Source: Streptomyces phaeofaciens (GTDB lineage Bacteria; Actinomycetota; Actinomycetes; Streptomycetales; Streptomycetaceae). From it: DNA of 64,000 nucleotides. A program made the position numbers and the translations under genes. Location of the stretch: positions 124,001 through 188,000 of the forward strand of contig NZ_BMSA01000001.1 of assembly GCF_014648915.1 (NCBI RefSeq), in the 5' to 3' direction. The notes beneath the pieces are model-generated. The model did not search any database and was not told the origin of the DNA. It worked only from the letters and a program-made list of their open reading frames with translations. This document shows, one piece after another, positions 8,305-14,806 of this stretch; within the stretch, counting starts at the first letter, position 1, and every line of letters starts with the position of its first letter.

Positions 8305-9168
8305 ATGCCGGAGCTCCCCGAGGTCGAAGCACTGAAGGACTTCCTGGCCGAACGCGTCGTCGGCCATGAGATCGTGCGCGTCCTGCCGGTGGCCGTCAGT
8401 GTCCTGAAGACCTACGACCCTCCCCTCACCGCCGTCGAGGGCCACGCGGTCACGGCGGTGCGCCGGCACGGCAAGTTCCTGGACCTGGTGACCGGCGACG
8501 GCCCGCACCTCGTCACCCATCTCGCCCGGGCCGGCTGGCTCCGGTGGCGGGACCGGCTGCCCGACGGCCCGCCCCGCCCCGGCAAGGGCCCCCTCGCGCT
8601 GCGGGTCGCCCTGGAGACGGGGGAGGGTTTCGACCTCACCGAGGCCGGCACCCAGAAGCGGCTCGCGGTGTACGTCGTCGGCGATCCGCAGGAGGTGCCC
8701 GGCGTCGCCCGGCTCGGCCCGGACCCGCTGGCCGCCGACTTCGACGAGGCCCGCCTGGCCGCGCTGCTGTCGGGCGAACGCCGGCAGCTCAAGGGCGCCC
8801 TGCGCGACCAGAGCCTGATCGCGGGCGTCGGCAACGCCTACAGCGACGAGATCCTGCACGCCGCGAGGATGTCCCCGTTCAAGCTCGCCGCCACCCTCAC
8901 CCCGGCGCAGACCCACACCCTGTACGAGGCGCTGCGCAGCACGCTCGCCGAGGCGGTCGACCGCTCACGGGGGCTGGCCGCCGGGGGCCTGAAGGCCGAG
9001 AAGAAGAGCGGTCTGCGGGTCCACGGCCGCACCGGCGAACCCTGCCCGGTGTGCGGCGACACCATCCGCGAGGTCTCCTTCAGCGACTCCTCGCTCCAGT
9101 ACTGCCCGACCTGCCAGACGGGCGGGAAGCCGCTGGCGGACCGGAGGATGTCGAGGCTGCTGAAGTAG
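8305..9168 (+). CDS. Fpg/Nei family DNA glycosylase/AP lyase
   Basis: 287 residues, the family's normal length. It begins MPELPEVEALKDFL, whose Pro2-Glu3 are the catalytic residues after removal of Met1. The helix-two-turn-helix region reads LKGALRDQSLIAGVGNAYSD. It ends with a CxxC-x(n)-CxxC zinc finger (CPVCGD and YCPTCQT). It excises oxidised bases and cleaves the abasic site. The CPTCQTGG ending, in place of the usual CPxCQ followed by R, and the replacement of the usual mid-protein HLRMTG segment by VTHLARAGWLRW place it in an actinobacterial Fpg/Nei subgroup. Product preference is uncertain. ATG 8305 is fixed by the catalytic N-terminus. Confidence 0.92.
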   Translation: MPELPEVEALKDFLAERVVGHEIVRVLPVAVSVLKTYDPPLTAVEGHAVTAVRRHGKFLDLVTGDGPHLVTHLARAGWLRWRDRLPDGPPRPGKGPLALRVALETGEGFDLTEAGTQKRLAVYVVGDPQEVPGVARLGPDPLAADFDEARLAALLSGERRQLKGALRDQSLIAGVGNAYSDEILHAARMSPFKLAATLTPAQTHTLYEALRSTLAEAVDRSRGLAAGGLKAEKKSGLRVHGRTGEPCPVCGDTIREVSFSDSSLQYCPTCQTGGKPLADRRMSRLLK

Positions 9169-9324
9169 GCCGTTCCTCCGTCAGCACTTCCACGCCGAAA
9201 TCGTCGACCGCGTAACCATCGGGCGCGGCAGGGAAGTTGAGGTGCCCCAAGGCGTCGGACCACGCCCCGGTCCACATCGGCCTCGACATGCCCTGACCGC
9301 ACCGGGCCCTCGACACGTTCACGG

Positions 9325-9345
9325 CGCGGCGGCGGGGGCGCCGCG
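9325..9345 (-). terminator. Probable terminator of the sigma/anti-sigma operon
   Basis: CGCGGCG and CGCCGCG form a perfect 7-bp stem around a 7-base loop, 17 bp beyond the anti-sigma stop on the minus strand. There is no U-tract, which is common in this genus. The rest of 9169-9324 holds no convincing gene. Confidence 0.45.
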
Positions 9346-9362
9346 CTCGGACGGCGGTGAGG

Positions 9363-10019
9363 TCAGTCGTTCTCGAGCGTCACCAGGTGCTCCCCGGACG
9401 ACGTGCGCAGCTCGTAGCGCGCGATCTCCTCGGGGTGCCAGGCCGCACCGCCGTGCATCGTGTTGGGGCGGGCGTCGTGCAGGGGAACGTTCCAACTGGT
9501 GACGGTCTGTTCGGAGCCGTCGTGACCGATGGCGACCAGCCGGCAGGGGCGGGGGCCCGCCCCGTCCTTCACCTTCAGCTCGATCTGGCTGCCCCACGCC
9601 GCGTCCTCGACGGTCACTTCGGCCCACACGCCCGACTTCTCGTCGGTCGCGGTGACCCGGACCGGGTCGTCGCCCTCGTCGCCGCCCGCCATCATCGCGA
9701 TCGCGGGTCCGGCCAGGGCGACGACCACGGAGGCGGCCAGGGCGAACATCAGCCGGCGGCGGGCGGCCCGACGCCGGGCCGCCACCTCGCCGAGCAGCCG
9801 GTCGAGCAGTCGCGGCCCGGGCCCCGCGAACGGGTGCACGGTCCGCGGGGTGGCCCGCCGGTAGAGCATCATCTGCCGCGCGGTCGGCCCGAACTCGGTG
9901 ACCTGTGCCGCACAGCTGGGACACTCCATGAGGTGGTCCTCGAAGCGGAAGGCTTCCGCCTCGTCCAGCACGCCCAGCGCGTACGCGGCGACGTCGCGAT
10001 GCCTTTCCAGGGACCTCAT
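9363..10019 (-). CDS. Zinc-finger anti-sigma factor, membrane-anchored
   Basis: 218 residues. An N-terminal ZAS/zf-HC2 domain holds H-x3-C-x2-C in EDHLMECPSCAAQ (about residues 28-40). A basic stretch (RRRAARRR) then leads into one transmembrane helix (MFALAASVVVALAGPAIAMM, about 91-110), and an extracytoplasmic beta-rich C-terminal domain of about 100 residues follows. Such proteins hold an ECF sigma factor inactive until an envelope or redox signal. It is on the same strand as the ECF sigma gene at 10814-11395, with a 171-residue protein between them; the pair most likely form a regulatory unit. ATG 10019 has a CGAGG site seven bases upstream. Confidence 0.88.
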   Translation of the reverse strand: MRSLERHRDVAAYALGVLDEAEAFRFEDHLMECPSCAAQVTEFGPTARQMMLYRRATPRTVHPFAGPGPRLLDRLLGEVAARRRAARRRLMFALAASVVVALAGPAIAMMAGGDEGDDPVRVTATDEKSGVWAEVTVEDAAWGSQIELKVKDGAGPRPCRLVAIGHDGSEQTVTSWNVPLHDARPNTMHGGAAWHPEEIARYELRTSSGEHLVTLEND

Positions 10020-10160
10020 GCCGAAACCTCGTGCCTTTGGGTGCCAGTGGGGTTACTCCTTGCTCCCACCGGTACGGACCAGGCTCCTGAATCACTCAAG
10101 GCGTGTACCGAATCGTGACCCAGGTGTTCGGAGCGGTCGGTCCCGCGGATTGGTGTGAAT

Positions 10161-10676
10161 CTAAAAAAGATGGATCGCCAGGTGTCCGAGGGGCAGTCCG
10201 AGCTGCCAGGCGGGCGTCCAGACCTTCGGTCCCTCGTCCTCCCCGGCCCCCGGGGCGCCGCCCGGGACCGCGTTGAGGTCGGGGGCGAGCAGCTCCGTCT
10301 CCTCCAGCCAGCGCCAGGCGTTCCCGGCCAGATCGAGGTCGGGTGCGGGAGCGTCCGACCGGGCGGCTTCGGCTCTCAGTTGGGACATACGTTCGCCGAC
10401 CCAGTTCTGCCACGGCTGGTCGTACGCCGTGAGCGAAAGCCAGGTCTCCAGCTGGGTCACGACCCGGATGCCGGGCAGTTCGCCGTCGGTGTCGGACAGG
10501 AAGATCGTCAACGCCAGGGCGTCGCGCCCGGCGCGGAACTCGAAGGACGTCGGCGGCATCAGATCGCCGGTCCGCAGCAGTTCGTCGGCGATGTACTCGG
10601 CGTACAACCAGGCCATGGGGACGGTGAGTTCACCGCCGCCGGTGCCGTCCGTGTTCTGGTGACCTCTGTGCAGCAT
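10161..10676 (-). CDS. Conserved protein of unknown function in the sigma operon
   Basis: 171 residues, mostly soluble, with many aromatic residues (MAWLYAEYIADELL, TYLSLTA-like segment SLTAYDQPWQNWVGERM, DLAGNAWRWLEE, WTPAWQLGLPLGHLAIHLF). No signal peptide, membrane helix or known motif is evident. I chose the ATG at 10674-10676 because GGAGGAAGGCAGGAAGG lies directly upstream; an upstream in-frame extension lacks support. It lies between the ECF sigma gene (137 bp upstream) and the anti-sigma gene (141 bp downstream) on one strand. It may modulate that sigma or be a target. I cannot assign a function. Confidence 0.7.
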   Translation of the reverse strand: MLHRGHQNTDGTGGGELTVPMAWLYAEYIADELLRTGDLMPPTSFEFRAGRDALALTIFLSDTDGELPGIRVVTQLETWLSLTAYDQPWQNWVGERMSQLRAEAARSDAPAPDLDLAGNAWRWLEETELLAPDLNAVPGGAPGAGEDEGPKVWTPAWQLGLPLGHLAIHLF

Positions 10677-10813
10677 CCCTTCCTGCCTTCCTCCGGTGCG
10701 TGCGCGTCGCCCGTTGCCGGGACCCCCAGTCCGGAACACGGATAAGGACACACGATTACTCAACCGCGGTCCTCGGCAAGGCGCTTTACGGAGGCTTGAC
10801 TCGACTGTGGGTT

Positions 10814-11395
10814 TCAGCCCAGGTCGGGCGCGTAACCGGGAAGCACTCGGCGCAGGGCGCGCAGCGCGTAGTACGCGCGCGACTTCACGGTACCGGGCGG
10901 GATGCCGAGGGCCTCGGCGGCCTCCGCCACACTGGCCCCCTGGAAGTACACCAGCACCAGGACTTCACGGTGCTCCGGAGTGAGTGTCTTCACAGCCTCG
11001 CGCACATCGAGGGTCGCGGCGGCCCGCTCGGCGTGGTCGGCGCAGACCGGCGCGTTCTCCAGTACCGCGTCCCCGACCTCGGCGGGCCGAGCCTGCCGGG
11101 CCCGCCGCGCGTCTATCGCGAGCCGCCGTCCGACGGTGAGCAGCCAGGGGCGTACGGACTCGAAGGCGTCGGCGCGCAGGGCCTCGGGATGCTGCCAGGC
11201 GCGCACCAGCGTCTCCTGGACGAGGTCCTCGGCGCGCTGGCGGTCGCCGTCGCAGAGCCTCAGGAGCAGCGCGAAGAGCGGCCGGCCGTGCTCGCGCTGG
11301 AGTGCGGCGAGCTCGTGTTCGGCGGTGGTCGTCCTGGCGGCGAGCTCGTGCTCGGCGGCCGTCGTCCTGGCGGTGAGGGCGGTCCCGGCGGTCAT
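10814..11395 (-). CDS. ECF-family RNA polymerase sigma factor
   Basis: About 193 residues. The region-2 helix ALLLRLCDGDRQRAEDLVQE is followed by TLVRAWQHPEAL, with the typical DRQRAEDLVQETLVRAW core. Region 4 shows LTPEHREVLVLVYFQG and the recognition helix VAEAAEALGIPPGTVKSRAY. It directs RNA polymerase to an unknown regulon, often including its own promoter. The N-terminus before region 2 carries an in-frame duplicated 11-residue block (TTAEHELA repeated). The start is ambiguous: ATG 11395 lacks a clear ribosome site, and GTG 11440 would add 15 residues. The zinc-finger anti-sigma two genes downstream is its likely antagonist. Confidence 0.88.
   Translation of the reverse strand: MTAGTALTARTTAAEHELAARTTTAEHELAALQREHGRPLFALLLRLCDGDRQRAEDLVQETLVRAWQHPEALRADAFESVRPWLLTVGRRLAIDARRARQARPAEVGDAVLENAPVCADHAERAAATLDVREAVKTLTPEHREVLVLVYFQGASVAEAAEALGIPPGTVKSRAYYALRALRRVLPGYAPDLG
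11304..11369 (+). repeat. In-frame 33-bp tandem duplication inside the ECF sigma gene
   Basis: Two adjacent 33-bp units (11304-11336 and 11337-11369) differ at only three positions. On the minus strand they encode two copies of an 11-residue block containing TTAEHELA, just before region 2 of the sigma factor. Length divisible by three keeps the frame. Confidence 0.9.
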
Positions 11396-11468
11396 GGGCG
11401 TATGGCACCGCAAGGGACGGTTCCGGGACAGGGCGCGCACGCGGGTCTGCGGCGGACGGTCGATCGCG

Positions 11469-11492
11469 TCGACGAACGGTTCGACGAACGGT
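11469..11492. repeat. 12-bp tandem repeat in the sigma/CapA divergent promoter region
   Basis: TCGACGAACGGT occurs twice head to tail. On the minus strand it reads ACCGTTCGTCGA twice, between the divergent sigma gene and the CapA-like gene. It contains GAAC- and CGTC-like words reminiscent of ECF promoter elements, but their spacing does not fit well. It could instead be a binding site for a dimeric regulator. Confidence 0.5.
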
Positions 11493-11576
11493 CGGGGCTA
11501 CGCCGATCGCGCGCATCGGGCGGGGCGCCGGGAGCGCCGGGGCCGTCCGTCCCCGCGCATGAGCTAGGAGTTGTCC

Positions 11577-11612
11577 GTGCGTAAATATGACAATGATGAT
11601 GAAGTGGGGTGA
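11577..11612 (+). CDS. Candidate 11-codon leader ORF before the CapA-like gene
   Basis: GTG at 11577 has AGGAG (11566-11570) at an ideal six-base distance and reads MRKYDNDDEVG before TGA at 11610-11612. It uses AAA, TAT, AAT and GAT codons, which are rare in this DNA. The stop falls four bases before the GTG at 11617 that could start the CapA-like protein, so coupling or attenuation is conceivable. It could also be chance around an AT-rich initiation region. Confidence 0.3.
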   Translation: MRKYDNDDEVG

Positions 11613-12768
11613 TCCGGTGTTTCTCGCCCGCAGACATCAGGTGGCCCTCGCCATGACCGCCCTCCTCGCCGCGGCCGCCGCCTGTCAGGCCCGCGAACAC
11701 GGCACGGCCGGGTCCGGGAACCATGCCCCGGCCGCCGCCCGCGGCTTCACCCTCGTCGCCTCCGGCGACATCCTCCCGCACGCCGGGATCATCGACCGGG
11801 CGCGCTTCGACGCCGGCGGCACCGGCTACGACTTCCGCCCGATGCTCGCGGGCATCGAACCGGTCGTCTCCCGCGCCGATCTGGCGCTGTGTCACATGGA
11901 GACCGTGTACGGCGCGGACGGCGACTACACCGGCTATCCCGTCTTCAAGTCCCCGCCCGAGATCGCCACGGCCGTCGCCGCCACCGGCTACGACGGCTGC
12001 TCCACCGCCTCCAACCACAGCCTCGACGACGGCGCCGCCGGAGTGCAGCGCACCCTCGACGCGCTCGACGGCGCGGGCGTGCGCCATGCGGGCACCGCGC
12101 GCACCGAGGCCGAGGCCAACTCGGTCACGCTCCTGCGCGCCGGCACGGCCCAGGTCGCCCACCTCGCCTACACCTACGACACCAACGGCCTCCCGCTGCC
12201 GGAGGGGCAGCCGTGGACCGTCAACCTCATCGACGGCGACCGCATCCTCGCCGACGCCAAGGCCGCCCGGAAGGCGGGCGCCGACGTGGTCGTCGTCTCC
12301 CTGCACTGGGGCACCGAGTGGCAGGACGCGCCGGACGACCATCAGCTCACCCTCGCCCGTACCCTCACCGCCTCCCGTACCGGCGGCCGCCCGGACATCG
12401 ACCTGATCCTGGGCACCCACGCCCATGTCCCGCAGGCGTACGAGAAGATCAACGGGACCTGGGTCGTCTACGGTATGGGCGATCAGATCGCCGGTGAGAT
12501 GTTCAACGACCTGGGTGCCCGCGACCCCCGCGGCAACCAGTCCACCGTGGCCCGTTTCACCTTCGCCCCGCCCGCCCGGGCCGGCGCCCGCTGGACGGTG
12601 CGCAAGGCCGAGTTCGTGCCGCAGCTGTTCGACGTGGACGCCGGCCGGGTGGTCAACCTCAACCAGGCCCTGGCCCAGGGTGCCGCCGTGCAGGGCGTGC
12701 GCGACCGGATCAGGGACGTCGTCCTCGGCCGGGGCGCGGCGAAGGACGGGCTGGTGATGGGGGAGTAG
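11587..12768 (+). CDS. CapA/PgsA-like metallophosphatase-fold lipoprotein
   Basis: 393 residues from the ATG at 11587; GTG 11617 would give 383 residues with a shorter n-region and is equally plausible. The signal sequence (RRHQVALAMTALLAAAAAC) ends in a possible lipobox cysteine. The mature part is the PGA_cap/CapA fold: SGDILPHAGI, ALCHMETVYG (usually NLE), the asparagine-histidine pair STASNHSLDDG, VVVSLHWGTEW, and LILGTHAHVPQAYE. These match metal-binding blocks of CapA-family proteins, which take part in poly-gamma-glutamate or other envelope polymer metabolism. No ligase partner (CapB/PgsB) lies nearby, so it is probably a stand-alone secreted phosphoesterase-like enzyme. It is divergent from the ECF sigma gene and may belong to its regulon. 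Confidence 0.85.
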   Translation: MTMMMKWGDPVFLARRHQVALAMTALLAAAAACQAREHGTAGSGNHAPAAARGFTLVASGDILPHAGIIDRARFDAGGTGYDFRPMLAGIEPVVSRADLALCHMETVYGADGDYTGYPVFKSPPEIATAVAATGYDGCSTASNHSLDDGAAGVQRTLDALDGAGVRHAGTARTEAEANSVTLLRAGTAQVAHLAYTYDTNGLPLPEGQPWTVNLIDGDRILADAKAARKAGADVVVVSLHWGTEWQDAPDDHQLTLARTLTASRTGGRPDIDLILGTHAHVPQAYEKINGTWVVYGMGDQIAGEMFNDLGARDPRGNQSTVARFTFAPPARAGARWTVRKAEFVPQLFDVDAGRVVNLNQALAQGAAVQGVRDRIRDVVLGRGAAKDGLVMGE

Positions 12769-12817
12769 GGGAGGCGGGGGCGTGAGCGGGGTGGCGGGTG
12801 AGAGCGAGGGCGGCCGG

Positions 12818-13312
12818 TCAGTCGTCGACGTCGACGTGGTCGAACGTCCTCAGCATCTCCCTCAGCACCCGTACGCAGGCCCGCACCTCGGCGTCGGTCA
12901 GATCGCCCCCGACCTCGCGGTTCAGGGAGTGCTCGCGGTCCAGGACGGTGGCGATGAGGGTCCGGCCCTCCTCGGTGATCCGGATCAGCGACGAGCGCTG
13001 GTGCGCGGGGTTGGGGAGGACCTCCACCCACCCGTGCGCCGCCGCGTCGTTGACCATGCGCTGCACGAACTGCCGGCTCAGCGCCTGGATCCGGCTCAGC
13101 TGAGGAACCGTCAGATCGCCTTTGCGGCACAGCAGATCGAGCACGGAGCGGACCCCGACGGAGGCGCCCTCGACGGCCTCGCCCTGTTCGACCTTGCGCA
13201 GCGCGCGGCGGTAGAGCGGGCCGACCAGGTCGAAGACCTCGGTGAGCCGGTGGCCGAGTTCGTCGGGCGGCAGGGGTGTGCCGGCGGGCAGGGGCGGGTC
13301 GGTGTCGTTCAC
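12818..13312 (-). CDS. MarR-family transcriptional regulator
   Basis: About 164 residues from GTG 13312; GTG 13339 would add nine. The winged helix-turn-helix is visible as LDLLCRKGDLTVPQLSRIQ, then LSRQFVQRMVNDAAAHGWVE (recognition helix) and the wing NPAHQRSSLIRITEEGRTLI. Terminal helices for dimerisation are present at both ends. It is divergent from an alpha/beta hydrolase gene. The shared gap contains two near-identical 17-bp operator-like sequences exactly 31 bp apart, so it most likely represses both itself and the hydrolase. The inducing ligand is unknown. Confidence 0.88.
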   Translation of the reverse strand: MNDTDPPLPAGTPLPPDELGHRLTEVFDLVGPLYRRALRKVEQGEAVEGASVGVRSVLDLLCRKGDLTVPQLSRIQALSRQFVQRMVNDAAAHGWVEVLPNPAHQRSSLIRITEEGRTLIATVLDREHSLNREVGGDLTDAEVRACVRVLREMLRTFDHVDVDD

Positions 13313-13349
13313 CCCCACATGATGCCCGCGGCGAGCCACCCGGAGAACA

Positions 13350-13366
13350 TGACACCTTGGTTGCCA
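13350..13366. promoter_or_regulatory. MarR operator candidate, copy 1
   Basis: TGACACCTTGGTTGCCA shares 15 of 17 positions with copy 2 at 13381-13397 and has partial dyad symmetry (TGACA with TGCCA). It sits immediately upstream of the regulator start, where binding would block its transcription. Confidence 0.65.
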
Positions 13367-13380
13367 AATCGAGCGGGAGA

Positions 13381-13397
13381 TGACACCTTAGTTGTCA
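13381..13397. promoter_or_regulatory. MarR operator candidate, copy 2, overlapping the hydrolase start codon
   Basis: TGACACCTTAGTTGTCA has TGACA/TGTCA arms and ends on the A of the hydrolase ATG. Its start is 31 bp, about three helical turns, from the start of copy 1. This suits cooperative binding of two dimers on one DNA face. Confidence 0.7.
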
Positions 13398-14212
13398 TGA
13401 CTACCGCTTCGGACCTGACGTACTTCGCCTCCGCCGACGGCGACCTCGCCTACCGCGAGACCGGATCCGGTGACCTCGTGGTCCTCGTCCACTCCGGATT
13501 CGTCGACCACCGGGTCTACGACGCCGTGATCCCGGCGCTCGCCCGCACCCACCGGATCGTGGCGCCCGACGTACGCGGCCACGGCGCCTCCGCCAACGCC
13601 ACCCGGCCCTTCCGCTGGACCGACGACCTCGCCGCGCTGCTGCGCCACCTCGACGCCGGCCCCGCCGTACTGGTCGGCGTCTCGATGGGCGGACTGATCG
13701 TCAGCGACACCCTGCTCGAACATCCGGAGCTGGTCCGCGCGGCCGTCGTGGCCGGCGCCTCCACCGGCGAGTTCGAGGACAGCGACCCCTGGCACCGGGC
13801 GATCCAGGCGGAGACAGCCCGCTGCCTGGCCGCCGGGGACCTCGAGGGCTGGCTCAAGGTGTTCCTGAACTTCGTGCCGGGCCCGCACCGCACCCTCGAC
13901 GAGGTGGACCAGGACATCCCGCGACGGCTGTCGGAGATGGCCCTGAACACCCTCTCCAAGCACACGCCCGGCGAGAAGGACTGGCTCGTGCGGGTGACCG
14001 ACACCTGGTCCCGGGTGCCGAAGATCGACGTCCCCGTCCTCACCGTGAACGGCGCCCTGGACACCGCCGACGTGATCGCCGCGGGGCGACGCCTGGCCGA
14101 CACCGTCCCCGACGGCCGGTCCGTACTGATGGAGGGCACCGCCCACTACCCCATGATGGAGAAGCCCGAGGAGTTCACCGCCGTCGTCACGGACTTCCTG
14201 CGCGGCCTCTGA
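13397..14212 (+). CDS. Alpha/beta hydrolase
   Basis: 271 residues with a complete catalytic set. The nucleophile elbow is GVSMGG (Ser about residue 97), the acid is probably the Asp in NGALDTADV, and the His is in MEGTAHYPMMEKP near the end. An oxyanion-region motif VLVHSGFVDH and DVRGHGASA precede them. The family includes esterases, haloperoxidase-like and C-C hydrolases; substrate is not predictable. No ribosome site precedes the ATG, because the operator occupies that space, so the mRNA may be leaderless. Control by the divergent MarR regulator suggests induction by a small aromatic or oxidant ligand, which is an inference. Confidence 0.88.
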   Translation: MTTASDLTYFASADGDLAYRETGSGDLVVLVHSGFVDHRVYDAVIPALARTHRIVAPDVRGHGASANATRPFRWTDDLAALLRHLDAGPAVLVGVSMGGLIVSDTLLEHPELVRAAVVAGASTGEFEDSDPWHRAIQAETARCLAAGDLEGWLKVFLNFVPGPHRTLDEVDQDIPRRLSEMALNTLSKHTPGEKDWLVRVTDTWSRVPKIDVPVLTVNGALDTADVIAAGRRLADTVPDGRSVLMEGTAHYPMMEKPEEFTAVVTDFLRGL

Positions 14213-14222
14213 CCGGCACGGG

Positions 14223-14696
14223 TTACGGCACCACCGTCACCGGCCACCGCCCGGCCTTGACCAGCCGCACGGCCACCGATCCCACGATCCGGTGGCCGGC
14301 CTGCTCGGAGGCGCCCACCACCACCGCGTCGGCCTTCAGGTCGTCCGCGGCCTTCACCAGCCCGTTGTACGGGTCGCCGCGGAACGTGTGGAACTCCCAG
14401 CGCACATCGAATATCCCGCGCGTGCGCTCGGTCGCCTCCCGGATCTGCGCGACCAGGTCCTCGGCGATCTCGTCGGTCGTCTCCGCCACCGACACCCCGA
14501 GCGCCGCGCCCGCCGCCAGCACCGGCTGCACGTACACCACGGCGAGCAGCGCGTTCTGGCGCCGGGCCAGACCGCCCGCGTAGGCCGCGGCCCGCAGCGA
14601 GGAGTCGGAGCCGTCCACGCCGACCAGGATCACCTTGGGTCCGTCCGTACCCCGCTCGAACCGGTGCGCGGGCTGCTGCGCGTGCTGTTCCGTCAC
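14223..14696 (-). CDS. Universal stress protein (UspA family), single domain
   Basis: 157 residues, one Usp domain. The N-terminal strand ILVGVDGSDSS supplies the conserved Asp. The ATP-binding loop G-x2-G-x9-G-S appears in modified form as VVGASEQAGHRIVGSVAVRL, so nucleotide binding is plausible but the loop is not a perfect consensus (GASEQAG rather than GSRGxxG). The GTG start follows a GGGCC stretch with no strong ribosome site. It is convergent with the hydrolase, only 10 bp apart, and divergent from lysX. Role in stress survival is the family default and not specifically supported here. Confidence 0.85.
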   Translation of the reverse strand: MTEQHAQQPAHRFERGTDGPKVILVGVDGSDSSLRAAAYAGGLARRQNALLAVVYVQPVLAAGAALGVSVAETTDEIAEDLVAQIREATERTRGIFDVRWEFHTFRGDPYNGLVKAADDLKADAVVVGASEQAGHRIVGSVAVRLVKAGRWPVTVVP

Positions 14697-14806
14697 GGCC
14701 CGAGGCTATCGGAAGCCCCAGGTCCGCCCCGCGCGCGGGCCCGGATCCGGCCGCCCCGCACACCGCTCGACGGGCGGCGCGGCCCGGCTGTTCCTACAGT
14801 CGGAAC

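Noticed and set aside
9080..9322. 80-codon minus-strand frame with LGHLNFPAAPDGYAVDD
   Set aside because: Part of it looks protein-like, but it overlaps the end of the glycosylase gene, lacks a clear ribosome site and ends in low-complexity sequence. At most it is a gene remnant.
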